Positions 19,804-28,053 of a DNA stretch of 64,000 nucleotides are shown in pieces. The first letter of the stretch is position 1, and each line of letters begins with the position of its first letter. Below the pieces are notes generated by a model. It saw only the letters and a list, made by a program, of their open reading frames with translations. It did no database searches and had not been told where the DNA came from. Source of the DNA: Deltaproteobacteria bacterium (GTDB lineage Bacteria; Desulfobacterota; Desulfuromonadia; Geobacterales; Pseudopelobacteraceae); NCBI GenBank assembly GCA_016182975.1, contig JACPFJ010000012.1, forward strand, positions 1 to 64,000, read 5' to 3'. The position numbers and the translations under genes are program-made.

Positions 19804-20256
19804 CTACTTCTCCGCGGGGAGGCGGATGGTGAGTACGGGACAGGCTGCGCTGCGCACGACCCGCTCGGCGGTGCTGCCGAAGATGAGATGATCGAGACCG
19901 GTGCGTCCATGGGTACCCATGACGATCAGGGACGCGCCGGTCTCTTCGGCCTTCCTGATGATCTCCTCGTAAGGGATGCCGCTGACGATGGCGCTCTTGT
20001 AATTGGTGAAGTCACCCAATCTGCTGCTGCAGAACTTCCCCATCATCTTGGAGGCGCCCTCCTCGATCTCCTTCTCCAGCTGTTCGAAGGAGATATGGGG
20101 TACATAGAAACCTCGTAAATCAACCGGTTCGTTGATGACGTGCATAACCGTCAGTTCCGCATCGAAGCGCTTTGCCAGCGTCAGGGCATAATCAAAGGCA
20201 TACTCGGAATTCTCCGAGAAATCAATTGCGGTCAATATCTTGTCGAACGGCTTCAT
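19804..20256 (-). CDS. Universal stress protein, UspA family
   Basis: A 150-residue protein of standard USP length: N-terminal ILTAIDFSENSEYAFDYALTLAKRF, then LTVMHVINEP, and the ATP-binding loop VMGTHGRTGLDHLIFGSTAERVVRSAACPVLTIR, which matches G-x2-G-x9-G-(S/T), so it probably binds ATP. Start ATG at 20256 with AAGGAGAACTTGGT. Lies between a response regulator gene and the hybrid kinase on the same strand. Confidence 0.94.
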   Translation of the reverse strand: MKPFDKILTAIDFSENSEYAFDYALTLAKRFDAELTVMHVINEPVDLRGFYVPHISFEQLEKEIEEGASKMMGKFCSSRLGDFTNYKSAIVSGIPYEEIIRKAEETGASLIVMGTHGRTGLDHLIFGSTAERVVRSAACPVLTIRLPAEK

Positions 20257-20283
20257 ACCAAGTTCTCCTTCATTTTTATTTTA

Positions 20284-20658
20284 TCACGGTTTCCTGAAAA
20301 TCTTGGTGATGATTTTCTTCAATTCGTCCACCTTGACCGGTTTGTTGATGTACTCGAAGGCCCCCAGGTTCATGGCCTCGATGTAGGATTCCACCTCGCC
20401 GTGGGCGGTTATCATGATGACGTTACTGGCCGGATGGCTCCGGTTCAGTTCCCGCAGGAATGCCAGCCCATTCATTTCCGGCATGTTGATGTCGGTGATG
20501 ATCAACTCCACCTCTTTGCCCCGCAGATAGTTGAGCGCCTCGTAACCGTTACCGGCCGACGCCACCTCATACCCCTCGCGGGTCAGTATCTTGGAGAGGG
20601 CAATACGGGCATTCTCCTCATCGTCGACCACCAGTATGCGCCTCAATTTTTCTGCCAC
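20284..20658 (-). CDS. Single-domain response regulator (CheY/Spo0F-like)
   Basis: A 124-residue receiver: RRILVVDDEENARIALSKIL, phosphoacceptor in LIITDINMPEMNGLAFL, NVIMITAHGEVESYIEAM with the Thr, and YINKPVKVDELKKII with the Lys. The sequence resembles receivers of NtrC-type regulators but stops at 124 residues with no AAA or DNA-binding domain. It lies 27 bases upstream of uspA, likely same transcript. Confidence 0.93.
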   Translation of the reverse strand: MAEKLRRILVVDDEENARIALSKILTREGYEVASAGNGYEALNYLRGKEVELIITDINMPEMNGLAFLRELNRSHPASNVIMITAHGEVESYIEAMNLGAFEYINKPVKVDELKKIITKIFRKP

Positions 20659-20713
20659 GATGTACTCCCTGCGATTGACTGTGTTCGAGATTCTAGCACC
20701 GGGCTGCCGGCTG

Positions 20714-21460
20714 TCAAGATGTGGCGGACGTTTTTTCCGCGTTCCTGGATGACGCCACCCGCCGGCGCAGTTTGATGGCCGAAAGGATCAGGTTGGCGAT
20801 GATCGAAACAAAGTAGATCTCGTCCTCGGGAAAGCTTCGCATGGAGGTTGTCTGGAGGTTGATGACCCCGTAGACGTCCTTCTTATCGGTGATGGGAAAG
20901 GAGAGCATGGAGTTGTACCTTTCCTCGTTGAGTTCCGGGAAGACCTTGTAGCGCGGATCCTGTGAGGCCCGGGTGAGATTGAGAGGCTGCATCTCCCTGG
21001 CCACGGTCCCGGTGATCCCCTCGCCGATCTTGAGACGGATCTTGCCGATCTTCTCCTGCTCAAAGCCATAGGTAGCCTTCAGCACCAGTTCGTTATCCTC
21101 CAGCAGGTAGATGTTGCAGACACTGGCGTTGAGCTGTCCGGCCAGCTTGTCTGCCACGGAGCGGAGCACATCGGAGAGCTCGAAATCGGAGGAGACCAGC
21201 ATGCTGATCTCTTCCAGGGAGATGATCTCCATATGTTCACGATTGGCCCGTTGCATGGTAAGCACCATCTTCCCCTTCTCGTTTTCCACGTAGGGGGTGA
21301 AGCGCGCCTTGTGGTAGAAGGGGTTGACCGTTTTGACCTTTTCCGTGACGGTGCGGTAGTCGGAAAAGCCGCAGGGGCAGGTCATCTTCACCCGGTAGTT
21401 GTCGATGCGCTGGCTGTTCATGACCTTGCCGCACTTACGGCAGCGTGCTGCTATCTGCAT
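20714..21460 (-). CDS. GAF-domain protein with N-terminal zinc-ribbon-like and PilZ-like region
   Basis: A 248-residue protein. The N-terminus holds two CXXC-type pairs (CRKCGKV, CPCGFSD) suggesting a small zinc ribbon. The GAF domain occupies about 85-230: LSDVLRSVADKLAGQLNASVCNIYLLEDNELVLKATYGF, IGEGITGTVAREMQPLNL, SMLSFPITDKKDVYGVINLQ. It resembles the GAF module of PtsP/NifA-type sensors but lacks an enzymatic output. Residues 40-66 (YRTVTEKVKTVNPFYHKARF) are characteristic of Geobacter proteins seen next to receivers. Likely a cytosolic sensor in the surrounding signalling cluster. The ligand is unknown. Confidence 0.8.
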   Translation of the reverse strand: MQIAARCRKCGKVMNSQRIDNYRVKMTCPCGFSDYRTVTEKVKTVNPFYHKARFTPYVENEKGKMVLTMQRANREHMEIISLEEISMLVSSDFELSDVLRSVADKLAGQLNASVCNIYLLEDNELVLKATYGFEQEKIGKIRLKIGEGITGTVAREMQPLNLTRASQDPRYKVFPELNEERYNSMLSFPITDKKDVYGVINLQTTSMRSFPEDEIYFVSIIANLILSAIKLRRRVASSRNAEKTSATS

Positions 21461-21547
21461 GTTGCTCTCCTTGAGACGATTCTTTATCCTGGAAACGGTA
21501 CTTCCATTTATAGCTGTCCGCTAGCCACTAGCTGCCAGCGGCTGGGA

Positions 21548-22414
21548 TCATTCCTTGACACCGTTTGCGTCAAGCTCGATGTAGGCCGGCTTGCCGGCGG
21601 GACCGAACGCCTTGAGCGGCTTGCCGTTCAATTCGGCCTCGACCCCTCCGGCGTTTGACAGTTCCAGGGTGATGTTCTTTGCGGCCTTCCACTCGATGAT
21701 ATCGCCGACGGCCAGATCGTAATTCTGGGCTGTTACTCCGTCTATGGCCACGGTGAGCGTGCCGTTCTGGATGACTTTCATCCTTACAATGAAACCCTTG
21801 GGCGCCTCGGGAGGCTGCGTCAGTGTGACGCCAGGTTCGCTCGGGGCGGTATCATCGCTGGCCGGTTTCGCCGGTGCAATTTTGGCCTCGGGTTTTTGTA
21901 CGGGGGAAGCCGGGCGGGCGCTCGATAGCGCCGGCAGGACCGGCGGCGCGGCAGGCGCTTCGGCGACGGGCTGGGGAACGGCCTGTTTCGGGGGCGGCGC
22001 GGTGGGACGATTGATAATTGACGCGGTTACAATCAGAAGCAAAAGCAGTAAGGCGGGCAGGAGAAGCTTCCGCCATGAAAAGCGACTGCGGACCGGCATG
22101 CCGTCCCCCTTGCCGCCCGGCAGATCCTTCCGCGGCGCGCCGGCGGGGGAGGACTGCTTTTCGGAAAACCGGATGATGTCGTCGGGATTGAGGCCGAGGT
22201 AGGTGGCGTAGATGCGCAGGAATCCCCTGCGGTAGGCCGCACTGGGGATTTCCTTGATCTGATCGCCCTCCAGTGCCCTGAGGTAATTTATGCCGATCTT
22301 GGTCGCCTCGGCCGCCTCCCCAAGGGAAATGCCGTGGTATTCCCGGCACCGCTTGAGGATGGCCCCCGGCGAACTGGCTGCAGGATCCGCGTTGTGCGTG
22401 ACATTCTCGGACAA
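21548..22414 (-). CDS. RodZ-like protein (HTH_25, TM helix, DUF4115)
   Basis: A 288-residue bitopic protein. The N-terminal helix-turn-helix at about 15-85 has GAILKRCREYHGISLGEAAE and YLRALEGDQIKEIPSAAYRRGFLRIYA. A basic stretch precedes the membrane helix LLLPALLLLLLIVTASII, then a Pro/Ala-rich periplasmic linker, and a C-terminal DUF4115 beta domain (LTVAIDGVTAQNYDLAVGDIIEW, ITLELSNAGGVEAELNGKPL). RodZ links MreB to the cell-wall elongation machinery. It lies 12 bases after the TPR lipoprotein gene, the pairing also seen elsewhere for RodZ and PilF-like proteins. Confidence 0.9.
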   Translation of the reverse strand: MSENVTHNADPAASSPGAILKRCREYHGISLGEAAEATKIGINYLRALEGDQIKEIPSAAYRRGFLRIYATYLGLNPDDIIRFSEKQSSPAGAPRKDLPGGKGDGMPVRSRFSWRKLLLPALLLLLLIVTASIINRPTAPPPKQAVPQPVAEAPAAPPVLPALSSARPASPVQKPEAKIAPAKPASDDTAPSEPGVTLTQPPEAPKGFIVRMKVIQNGTLTVAIDGVTAQNYDLAVGDIIEWKAAKNITLELSNAGGVEAELNGKPLKAFGPAGKPAYIELDANGVKE

Positions 22415-22426
22415 GGCCGGCCTCGC

Positions 22427-23188
22427 TTACTTGATGAGTTCCAGATAACCCAGCGATAATCGCCCCAGATCGGAATCGGGGATGATGCGGAGTACCTCTT
22501 TGAAGGCTGCCCTGGCGGCCTGCTGGTTGTTCAGCCTGAGCTGGGCAAGGGCAAGGTGATACCAGGCCGCGCCGTAGTCCTTGAAGATCTCCAGGGCCTT
22601 GCGGTATTCGGCAATGGCCTGCTCTGTCTTGTCCATGGCAAACCAGACCCGGCCGAGAGAGAGGTGGATGATCGGGTTGCGTGGATTTGCGGCCGCCACG
22701 GCGCGCAGTTCCTCCAGCGCCTTGGTATGATCCCCTTTGCCCAGGTAGGCCAGACCCAGATTGATGGCGGCGCTCTCCGCGTTCTCGTAGAAGATGTCGT
22801 CTCTTACGATCCTGAACTGCTGGATGGCATTATCCCAGCGTTTCAACTCCAGATAGGCCACACCCAGGTCATTGCGGGCCGTGGAATAGTTCGGTTTGAG
22901 CTTGAGGGCGCGCTGGAGCTTTTGCTCGGCCAGATCGGGGCGCTTTTTCCCCATGTAGGCCATCCCCAGGTTGTAGAGCACCTCAGGGTTGTCGGGATCA
23001 AGCTTCTCGGCCTCGGTCAATTCCACCAGGGCGCCGGTGAAGTTGCGCTCCCCAAGGTACGAAAGCCCCATCTGAAAATGATAGGCGGCCGGGTTGTTCT
23101 CGACCGCCTGCCGGCTGTTCCCAGTCGCACAACCGGCCACGGCCGGCAGCATGAGCAGGAGGATGAGATGAAACAGGCGCACGTTCAT
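22427..23188 (-). CDS. TPR-repeat lipoprotein, PilF/PilW-like
   Basis: A 253-residue protein with a lipoprotein signal (LLMLPAVAGC, acylated Cys about residue 19), then about six tetratricopeptide repeats from residue 35 to the end (for example NPEVLYNLGMAYMGKKRPDLAEQKLQRAL and AAWYHLALAQLRLNNQQAARAAFKEVL). This resembles PilF/PilW pilotins, which help assemble the type IV pilus secretin in the outer membrane, but generic TPR lipoproteins look similar. No other pilus gene is in the window. Position before rodZ favours a cell-envelope role. Confidence 0.82.
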   Translation of the reverse strand: MNVRLFHLILLLMLPAVAGCATGNSRQAVENNPAAYHFQMGLSYLGERNFTGALVELTEAEKLDPDNPEVLYNLGMAYMGKKRPDLAEQKLQRALKLKPNYSTARNDLGVAYLELKRWDNAIQQFRIVRDDIFYENAESAAINLGLAYLGKGDHTKALEELRAVAAANPRNPIIHLSLGRVWFAMDKTEQAIAEYRKALEIFKDYGAAWYHLALAQLRLNNQQAARAAFKEVLRIIPDSDLGRLSLGYLELIK

Positions 23189-23276
23189 GAATAACCTCGG
23201 GATACGGGAAGCGGAAAGCGGGAAGCGAGTATTTAAAAATGCCTATTTACGGTTCCCGGTTCCCGATCTCCGGTCT

Positions 23277-24194
23277 TCAGAGCGGGACGATGTCGCGGAA
23301 GCTGGTGAGCGCCCTGAAGCTCTTGTAGCGGGCCTCGACCTCCCGGTAGTCCAGGCGCTTCATACGCTCCAGGCTGAAATCCTCCACGTTGAAGGAGGCC
23401 ATCACCGAGCCGAAGACGATCGCCTGGCGTATGCCCTCCTCGCCGAGATCGCCGGTATTGGCCAGGTATCCCATGAAACCGCCGGCAAAGGTGTCCCCCG
23501 CTCCGGTAGGGTCGAAGACCTCCTCCAGCGGCCAGGCCGGGGCGGCGAAGACCGAATCGGCGGTGAACATCAGCACGCCGTATTCGCCCCGTTTGACCAC
23601 CAGACGCTTGCATCCCAGGGAGATTATCTGCCTGGCGGCCTTGACCAGATTGGCTTCTCCGGTAAACTGGCGCGCCTCCCCCTCGTTGATCACAGCGATA
23701 TCCACCCGCTGCAACACCCGCTTCAGCGCCTCCGGCTTGGAGGCTATCCAGAAGTTCATGGTATCGCAGGCCACCAGTTTCGGCGCGCGTACCTGCTCCA
23801 GCACCTCCATCTGCAGTTCCGGGTCGATGTTGGCCAGGAAGAGATATTCGGCGTCGCGATAGGCATCGGGCAGGTCGGGGCGGAACTCCGTGAGCACGTT
23901 TAACTGGGTGTCGAGGGTCTGGGCCTCGTTCAGGTCGTAACCGTAACGGCCGGTCCAGTGAAAGGTCTTGCCCGGGATGCGCTGCAGGCCGTCGGTGTTG
24001 ATATCACGCGATTTGAGGAAGCGGACGTGCTCCTCGGGGAAATCCTCGCCCACCACCGCCACGAGGGAGACATCGGTGAAGAAGCTGGCCGAGGTCGAAA
24101 AATAGGTGGCTGAGCCCCCCAGGACGTTTTCTCCCCTGCCGAAAGGGGTTTCGACCGTGTCGAACGCCACGGTGCCGACAACGACGATGCTCAT
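23277..24194 (-). CDS. PfkB-family sugar or nucleoside kinase
   Basis: A 305-residue ribokinase-fold protein: N-terminal GENVLGGSATYFSTSASFF, an asparagine/aspartate-containing NIDPELQMEVLEQV, and the C-terminal signature DPTGAGDTFAGGFMGYLA with the catalytic Asp and anion hole. It lacks clear adenosine-kinase or fructokinase hallmarks, so the substrate is open. It follows MTA phosphorylase on the same strand, separated by 125 bases. A role in purine or methylthioribose salvage is a guess from context only. Start ATG at 24194 after AAAGGAGCCTATAG. Confidence 0.88.
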   Translation of the reverse strand: MSIVVVGTVAFDTVETPFGRGENVLGGSATYFSTSASFFTDVSLVAVVGEDFPEEHVRFLKSRDINTDGLQRIPGKTFHWTGRYGYDLNEAQTLDTQLNVLTEFRPDLPDAYRDAEYLFLANIDPELQMEVLEQVRAPKLVACDTMNFWIASKPEALKRVLQRVDIAVINEGEARQFTGEANLVKAARQIISLGCKRLVVKRGEYGVLMFTADSVFAAPAWPLEEVFDPTGAGDTFAGGFMGYLANTGDLGEEGIRQAIVFGSVMASFNVEDFSLERMKRLDYREVEARYKSFRALTSFRDIVPL

Positions 24195-24319
24195 CTATAG
24201 GCTCCTTTATTAGCAATATCAATTGGATATAAAAATGGTCAGACGCGCCAGCGGCGCGTCTCTACCACACCCCTGACCCCCCACCTTTGGCCCTTTGGGT
24301 CCGTCGAGGGAGGGGGGAA

Positions 24320-25174
24320 TTACAGATACTTTCCGACTATCAGTTCCAGTCTCTGCTTTGTTTCCGCCGGAATGACCGCCTTGTCGGTGATGATGGCGTA
24401 CTGCATGGCAGAGCCGCAGGCGCAGCCGCGCTCTGGGGCGACGTCGGTCACGGCCTGGCGAATGATGCTCTTGGCCATGGCCACGTTCTGATGAATGATG
24501 GCCACGATGGCCTCTACCGTAACGTCATCATGGTGCTCATGCCAGCAATCGTAGTCTGTGGAAAGGGCGATGATGCCGTAACAGATCTCCGCCTCGCGGG
24601 CCAGCTTGGCCTCGGTCAGGTTGGTCATGCCGATCACCTCCCCCCCCAGACCCAGGTACATGAAGGATTCGGCACGGGTAGAGAAGGCCGGTCCCTCCAT
24701 GCAGATATAGGTGCCCCCCTTGTGTACCGTTGCGCCCACCTTGCGGGCTGCATCGTACAGGGTCTCCGACAGGTTATGGCAGACCGGGTCGGCAAAACCG
24801 GCATGGGCCACGATTCCTTCACCGAAAAAGGTGTCCCTGCGGACGCCCTTGGTCCGGTCGATGAACTGGTCCGGGATGACGATGTGTCCCGGCTCGATGG
24901 CCTCTTTCAGGCTCCCCACGGCCGATACCGAGATGATCCTATCCACGCCAAGCTGTTTCATGCCGTGGATATTTGCACGGTAGTTGACCTCCGAGGGCAG
25001 ATAACGGTGGCCTCGGCCGTGACGGGGGAGAAAAACCATACGCACGCCGTTCAGTACACCGGTGACGTACTCGTCGGACGGATCGCCGAAAGGGGTATCG
25101 ACCCTGACGCTCTTCACATCCTCAAGCCCTTCCATCTCGTAGAGTCCGCTGCCGCCGATCACTCCGATTGCCAT
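24320..25174 (-). CDS. mtnP: S-methyl-5'-thioadenosine phosphorylase
   Basis: A 284-residue purine nucleoside phosphorylase-fold enzyme: IGVIGGSGLYEMEGL, FLPRHGRGHRYLPSEVNYRANIHGMKQLGV, SAVGSLKEAIEPGHIVIPDQFIDRT, ICMEGPAFSTRAES, and IGMTNLTEAKLAREAEICY, in the order of MtnP. It cleaves methylthioadenosine, the by-product of spermidine and related synthesis, to adenine and methylthioribose-1-phosphate. ALSTDYDCWHE matches the MTA rather than inosine branch. Start ATG at 25174 (MAIGVIGG); a longer frame to 25246 has no support. Upstream 414 bases are non-coding. Confidence 0.95.
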   Translation of the reverse strand: MAIGVIGGSGLYEMEGLEDVKSVRVDTPFGDPSDEYVTGVLNGVRMVFLPRHGRGHRYLPSEVNYRANIHGMKQLGVDRIISVSAVGSLKEAIEPGHIVIPDQFIDRTKGVRRDTFFGEGIVAHAGFADPVCHNLSETLYDAARKVGATVHKGGTYICMEGPAFSTRAESFMYLGLGGEVIGMTNLTEAKLAREAEICYGIIALSTDYDCWHEHHDDVTVEAIVAIIHQNVAMAKSIIRQAVTDVAPERGCACGSAMQYAIITDKAVIPAETKQRLELIVGKYL

Positions 25175-25588
25175 GTGCTGGTCCCTTTCAGCGCGAATGT
25201 TGTCCCATACGAAAAACGTCTTTGAATGTACGGGCTTTGGGCGCAAAGTTCAACAGTTATTTTCCCGGAATGCTCCATGCCTTGCGGCTTTCGGGAGTGA
25301 TTTCCCCCAAATGCCGAAATTTAATGCTTGCGTTTCCGCGGGAACATCATTATGTTGGTGACAGACTGTCCAACAAAACGGCGGCATGGTGTCCGCCGTT
25401 TTTCTTTTGATCATCGCATTGCCCCCCTGCACTTCAATCTCCTATTGAAACAGAGCAGACCGTTTGGCAGGCGAAGATTACGCAGCTTGCCCATACGTAT
25501 CTGCCGTCCAGTCCAGGGATCATCAGGTTGATTCCGCGGCCCGTGTGTGCTTTAACCCCGACACCGACCTCTAGACAAAGGAACAATC
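25175..25588. other. Non-coding region between mtnP and the RNA helicase gene
   Basis: The region separates divergent genes. The only clear feature is the plus-strand terminator at 25376-25404. The rest has no plausible gene; the likely leader of the helicase (25405-25588) shows no structure that I can name. Autoregulated leaders are known for several DEAD-box helicases, which may explain the length. Confidence 0.5.
25376..25404 (+). terminator. Rho-independent terminator-like hairpin, plus strand
   Basis: ACGGCGG, loop CATGGTGT, CCGCCGT then TTTTC. No plus-strand gene precedes it in this gap, so it may end a small RNA or act as an attenuator ahead of the helicase. Confidence 0.6.
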
Positions 25589-26941
25589 ATGACGTTTGAA
25601 GAACTCAACCTCAGCCCGGCCATCCTCAAGGCGGTGTCCGCCTGCGGCTACACCACCCCCACCCCGATCCAGGAGCAGGCCATACCGCTGGTCATGACGG
25701 GTCATGACCTGATCGCCACGGCCCAGACCGGCACCGGCAAGACGGCCGCCTTCGTGTTGCCGGCCCTGGAACGCCTGTCCAAGCCGTCCGCCGTACCCGG
25801 CAAGGGGCCGCGCGTGCTGGTGCTGACCCCCACCCGCGAGCTGGCCGGCCAGGTCATGGACGCGGCCCGTAACTACGGGCGTGGCATGAAGATGCGCTGC
25901 GGCTCGATCCTGGGGGGCATGCCCTACCGCGAGCAATTGCGACTGCTCTCGGCGCCGGTGGACATCATCGTGGCCACTCCGGGACGAATGCTGGACCATC
26001 TGGAGCGCGGCAGCGTCAGGCTCGACCGCCTGGAGGTGCTGGTGCTGGACGAGGCTGACCGCATGCTGGACATGGGCTTCAGCGAGGACATGGAGAAGAT
26101 CGTGTCACGCGCCCCCGCGGAGCGCCAGACACTGATGTTCACCGCCACCATGGAAAATTCCGTTCTCAAACTGGCCGAACGGATGCTGCGCGATCCAAAG
26201 CGGATCGAACTGGCGGTGCGCACCTCCTCCCACGCCCTGATCGAGCAGCGGCTGCACGTGGCCGACAGTCTGCACCACAAGAAGGAGCTGCTTCGTCACC
26301 TGATCAGCGATGCCGAACTGACCAGGGCGATCATCTTCTCGGCCACCAAGCGCGACGCCGACGATCTGGCCCGCGAACTCTCCAAGAGCGGCCATCCTGC
26401 AGCGGCCCTGCACGGCGACATGACCCAGATGGCCCGCAACAAGACCATCGAGCGCATGCGTCGCGGCGCCATCCGCCTGCTGGTGGCCACCGACGTGGCC
26501 GCACGCGGGCTGGACGTGAACGGCGTCAGCCATGTGATCAACTTCGACCTGCCCCGTTTCGCTGAGGACTACGTTCACCGCATCGGCCGCACCGGCCGCG
26601 CCGGGGCAACCGGCATCGCCATCTCCTTCGTGTCCCACTCGGAGCTCTCCTACCTGGAGCGGATCGAGCGCTTCATCGGCAAGCGGCTGCCCGAGCAGAA
26701 CATCGAGGGGCTGGCACCGCTGTCGGTGCTCAGGCGCGTTTCCGGCGGCAACGGGGCCAGGAGGCCGGGTGGCCCGGCGGGCGGGCGTTACGGCAAACCG
26801 GGCGCCAAGCCGAATGCATCGCAGGGACAGGGTAAACCGTGGGAGAGGTCCTCGAAACCGTCGGGAGGGCGTTCACCGCGCGGCCCCGGCCGTGAGCCGG
26901 TGATCGAGTACCGCAGCAGAAGGCCGCGGTTGGAAAGTTAA
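25589..26941 (+). CDS. rhlE: DEAD-box ATP-dependent RNA helicase, RhlE type
   Basis: A 450-residue helicase with all superfamily 2 motifs in order: FEELNLSPAIL and PTPIQEQAIPL (Q motif), AQTGTGKTA (I), PTRELA (Ia), TPGR (Ib), DEAD in VLDEADRMLDMGF (II), TAT (III), ARGLD and HRIGRTGRAG (V, VI). The C-terminal 80 residues are a basic Gly/Arg/Pro-rich tail (GGNGARRPGGPAGGRYG) typical of RhlE proteins. Such enzymes remodel RNA in ribosome assembly and decay, especially in the cold. Start ATG at 25589 with AAAGGAACAATC. A terminator follows 30 bases after the stop. Confidence 0.95.
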   Translation: MTFEELNLSPAILKAVSACGYTTPTPIQEQAIPLVMTGHDLIATAQTGTGKTAAFVLPALERLSKPSAVPGKGPRVLVLTPTRELAGQVMDAARNYGRGMKMRCGSILGGMPYREQLRLLSAPVDIIVATPGRMLDHLERGSVRLDRLEVLVLDEADRMLDMGFSEDMEKIVSRAPAERQTLMFTATMENSVLKLAERMLRDPKRIELAVRTSSHALIEQRLHVADSLHHKKELLRHLISDAELTRAIIFSATKRDADDLARELSKSGHPAAALHGDMTQMARNKTIERMRRGAIRLLVATDVAARGLDVNGVSHVINFDLPRFAEDYVHRIGRTGRAGATGIAISFVSHSELSYLERIERFIGKRLPEQNIEGLAPLSVLRRVSGGNGARRPGGPAGGRYGKPGAKPNASQGQGKPWERSSKPSGGRSPRGPGREPVIEYRSRRPRLES

Positions 26942-26969
26942 TAGATTGAATTCAGAATGTACCTTTGGA

Positions 26970-26995
26970 AGAGCGGCAGCGATGCCGCTCTTTTT
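26970..26995 (+). terminator. Intrinsic terminator after rhlE
   Basis: AGAGCGGC, loop AGCGAT, GCCGCTCT followed by TTTT. Confidence 0.9.
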
Positions 26996-27144
26996 GTCTG
27001 TGCGGCATTTAATCCGGGGCCTTGATATAACTTGCCGACAATTGTGAGAAATCACAGGCTGGCAATCAAATAGCTGGATTCATGCAGAGACGAATGGTAG
27101 TATGTATTACGTAGGTGGTAAGCAGTATGAATGGAGGCAGCGCC

Positions 27145-27375
27145 ATGCAAAAAAAACTGACCATATCCTTGAATGAACTGGTATACGACGAACTCTGCCG
27201 TGTGGTCGGCCGAGGCAATATCAGCAAGTTTATAGAGAACCTTATCAAACCGCAACTCAAGGCGAATGAGCTTGATGCCGCCTACAGCGAGATGGCGGCG
27301 GACAGCGTTCGTGAGCAGGAAGCGCTGGAGTGGTCAAATGCGGTAGTGGGGGACAGCGCCAATGAAAAGAGGTGA
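27145..27375 (+). CDS. Antitoxin of a MazEF-type pair
   Basis: A 76-residue protein: MQKKLTISLNELVYDELCRVV followed by SKFIENLIKPQL, a ribbon-helix-helix-like N-terminus, and an acidic C-terminal tail (AAYSEMAADSVREQEALEW) of the kind that wraps the toxin. Start ATG at 27145 preceded by GGAGGCAGCGCC; an upstream in-frame start is less well placed. It overlaps the toxin gene by 14 bases, the usual coupling in type II toxin-antitoxin operons, and likely represses its own promoter. Confidence 0.85.
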   Translation: MQKKLTISLNELVYDELCRVVGRGNISKFIENLIKPQLKANELDAAYSEMAADSVREQEALEWSNAVVGDSANEKR

Positions 27376-27688
27376 AGTCTGGTGGGTCAATTTTGAACCC
27401 TCTGTCGGCTCTGAAATCAGAAAGGTCAGACCGGCGGTCATTGTCAGCAACAACTCCGCCAATACCCATCTCAATCGTGTACAGGTCATCCCCCTTACCA
27501 GCAATACAGGCAGATGCTACCCAAGCGAGGCGGTTGTCCATCTGAACGGCGCTGAAAACAAGGCCATGGCCGACCAGATCGCCACGGTTGACAAGCAGCG
27601 GCTGCAGAATTGCGCAGGGAATATCGACAACAAGGATATGAAGCTGGTGGAACGGGCGATCAAGGTTCAGCTTGGCTTGCCGTTGTAA
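27362..27688 (+). CDS. Endoribonuclease toxin, MazF/PemK family
   Basis: A 108-residue toxin: MKRGEVWWVNFEPSVGSEIRKVRPAVIVSNN is the MazF hallmark, followed by VQVIPLTSNTG and an ADQIATVDKQRL segment with the conserved Arg/Asp environment. MazF cleaves mRNA at short sequences and slows growth until the antitoxin is restored. Start ATG at 27362 with AAAGAGG... context inside the antitoxin gene. Full family length with no sign of damage. A plus-strand terminator lies 180 bases downstream. Confidence 0.94.
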   Translation: MKRGEVWWVNFEPSVGSEIRKVRPAVIVSNNSANTHLNRVQVIPLTSNTGRCYPSEAVVHLNGAENKAMADQIATVDKQRLQNCAGNIDNKDMKLVERAIKVQLGLPL

Positions 27689-28053
27689 CCGTTTGCATCC
27701 GGTTCACCCGCATGACAGCTGTTTTTTTCAGGTCTTGCTGCGTCATCGCGTGAGGCCGCTGTTTTTGATGTGATCCGTTGACAGGCGGGTAGCGCTGGGG
27801 TAAGGTGAGGACATTTTTATGATGTGGGGTGGATGATGGGGTGTGCGGGGGAACAGGAAGATGATAAGGGCCGCTTTACCGGCAGGGTGCCGGTGGGGCG
27901 GCTTTTTTGTTGGAAAGGGCAGAAATCCAGAGGAAACTTTTTCAAGATTTGCATCCCGGAACTCTCCAAGGACGTAATCTGTCATACTTGTGTTGTATGA
28001 TAAATAAAATATTTTGCGCATATCCTGAATTCGCAAATAGATTACCGTAAAAC
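27689..28053. other. Non-coding gap between mazF and rlmN
   Basis: The gap of 365 bases has no convincing gene. It includes one plus-strand terminator (27870-27908) and an AT-rich patch near 27990-28030. The minus-strand frame at 27743-28036 has no start signal or domain and looks spurious. Confidence 0.5.
27870..27908 (+). terminator. Terminator-like hairpin downstream of mazF
   Basis: GCCGC, then an inner CCGGC/GCCGG stem, GCGGC and six T residues. It may end the mazEF transcript or a small RNA in this gap. Confidence 0.75.

Noticed and set aside
27743-28036. Minus-strand 97-codon frame in the mazF-rlmN gap
   Set aside because: No ribosome site, no family, unusual composition; judged spurious.
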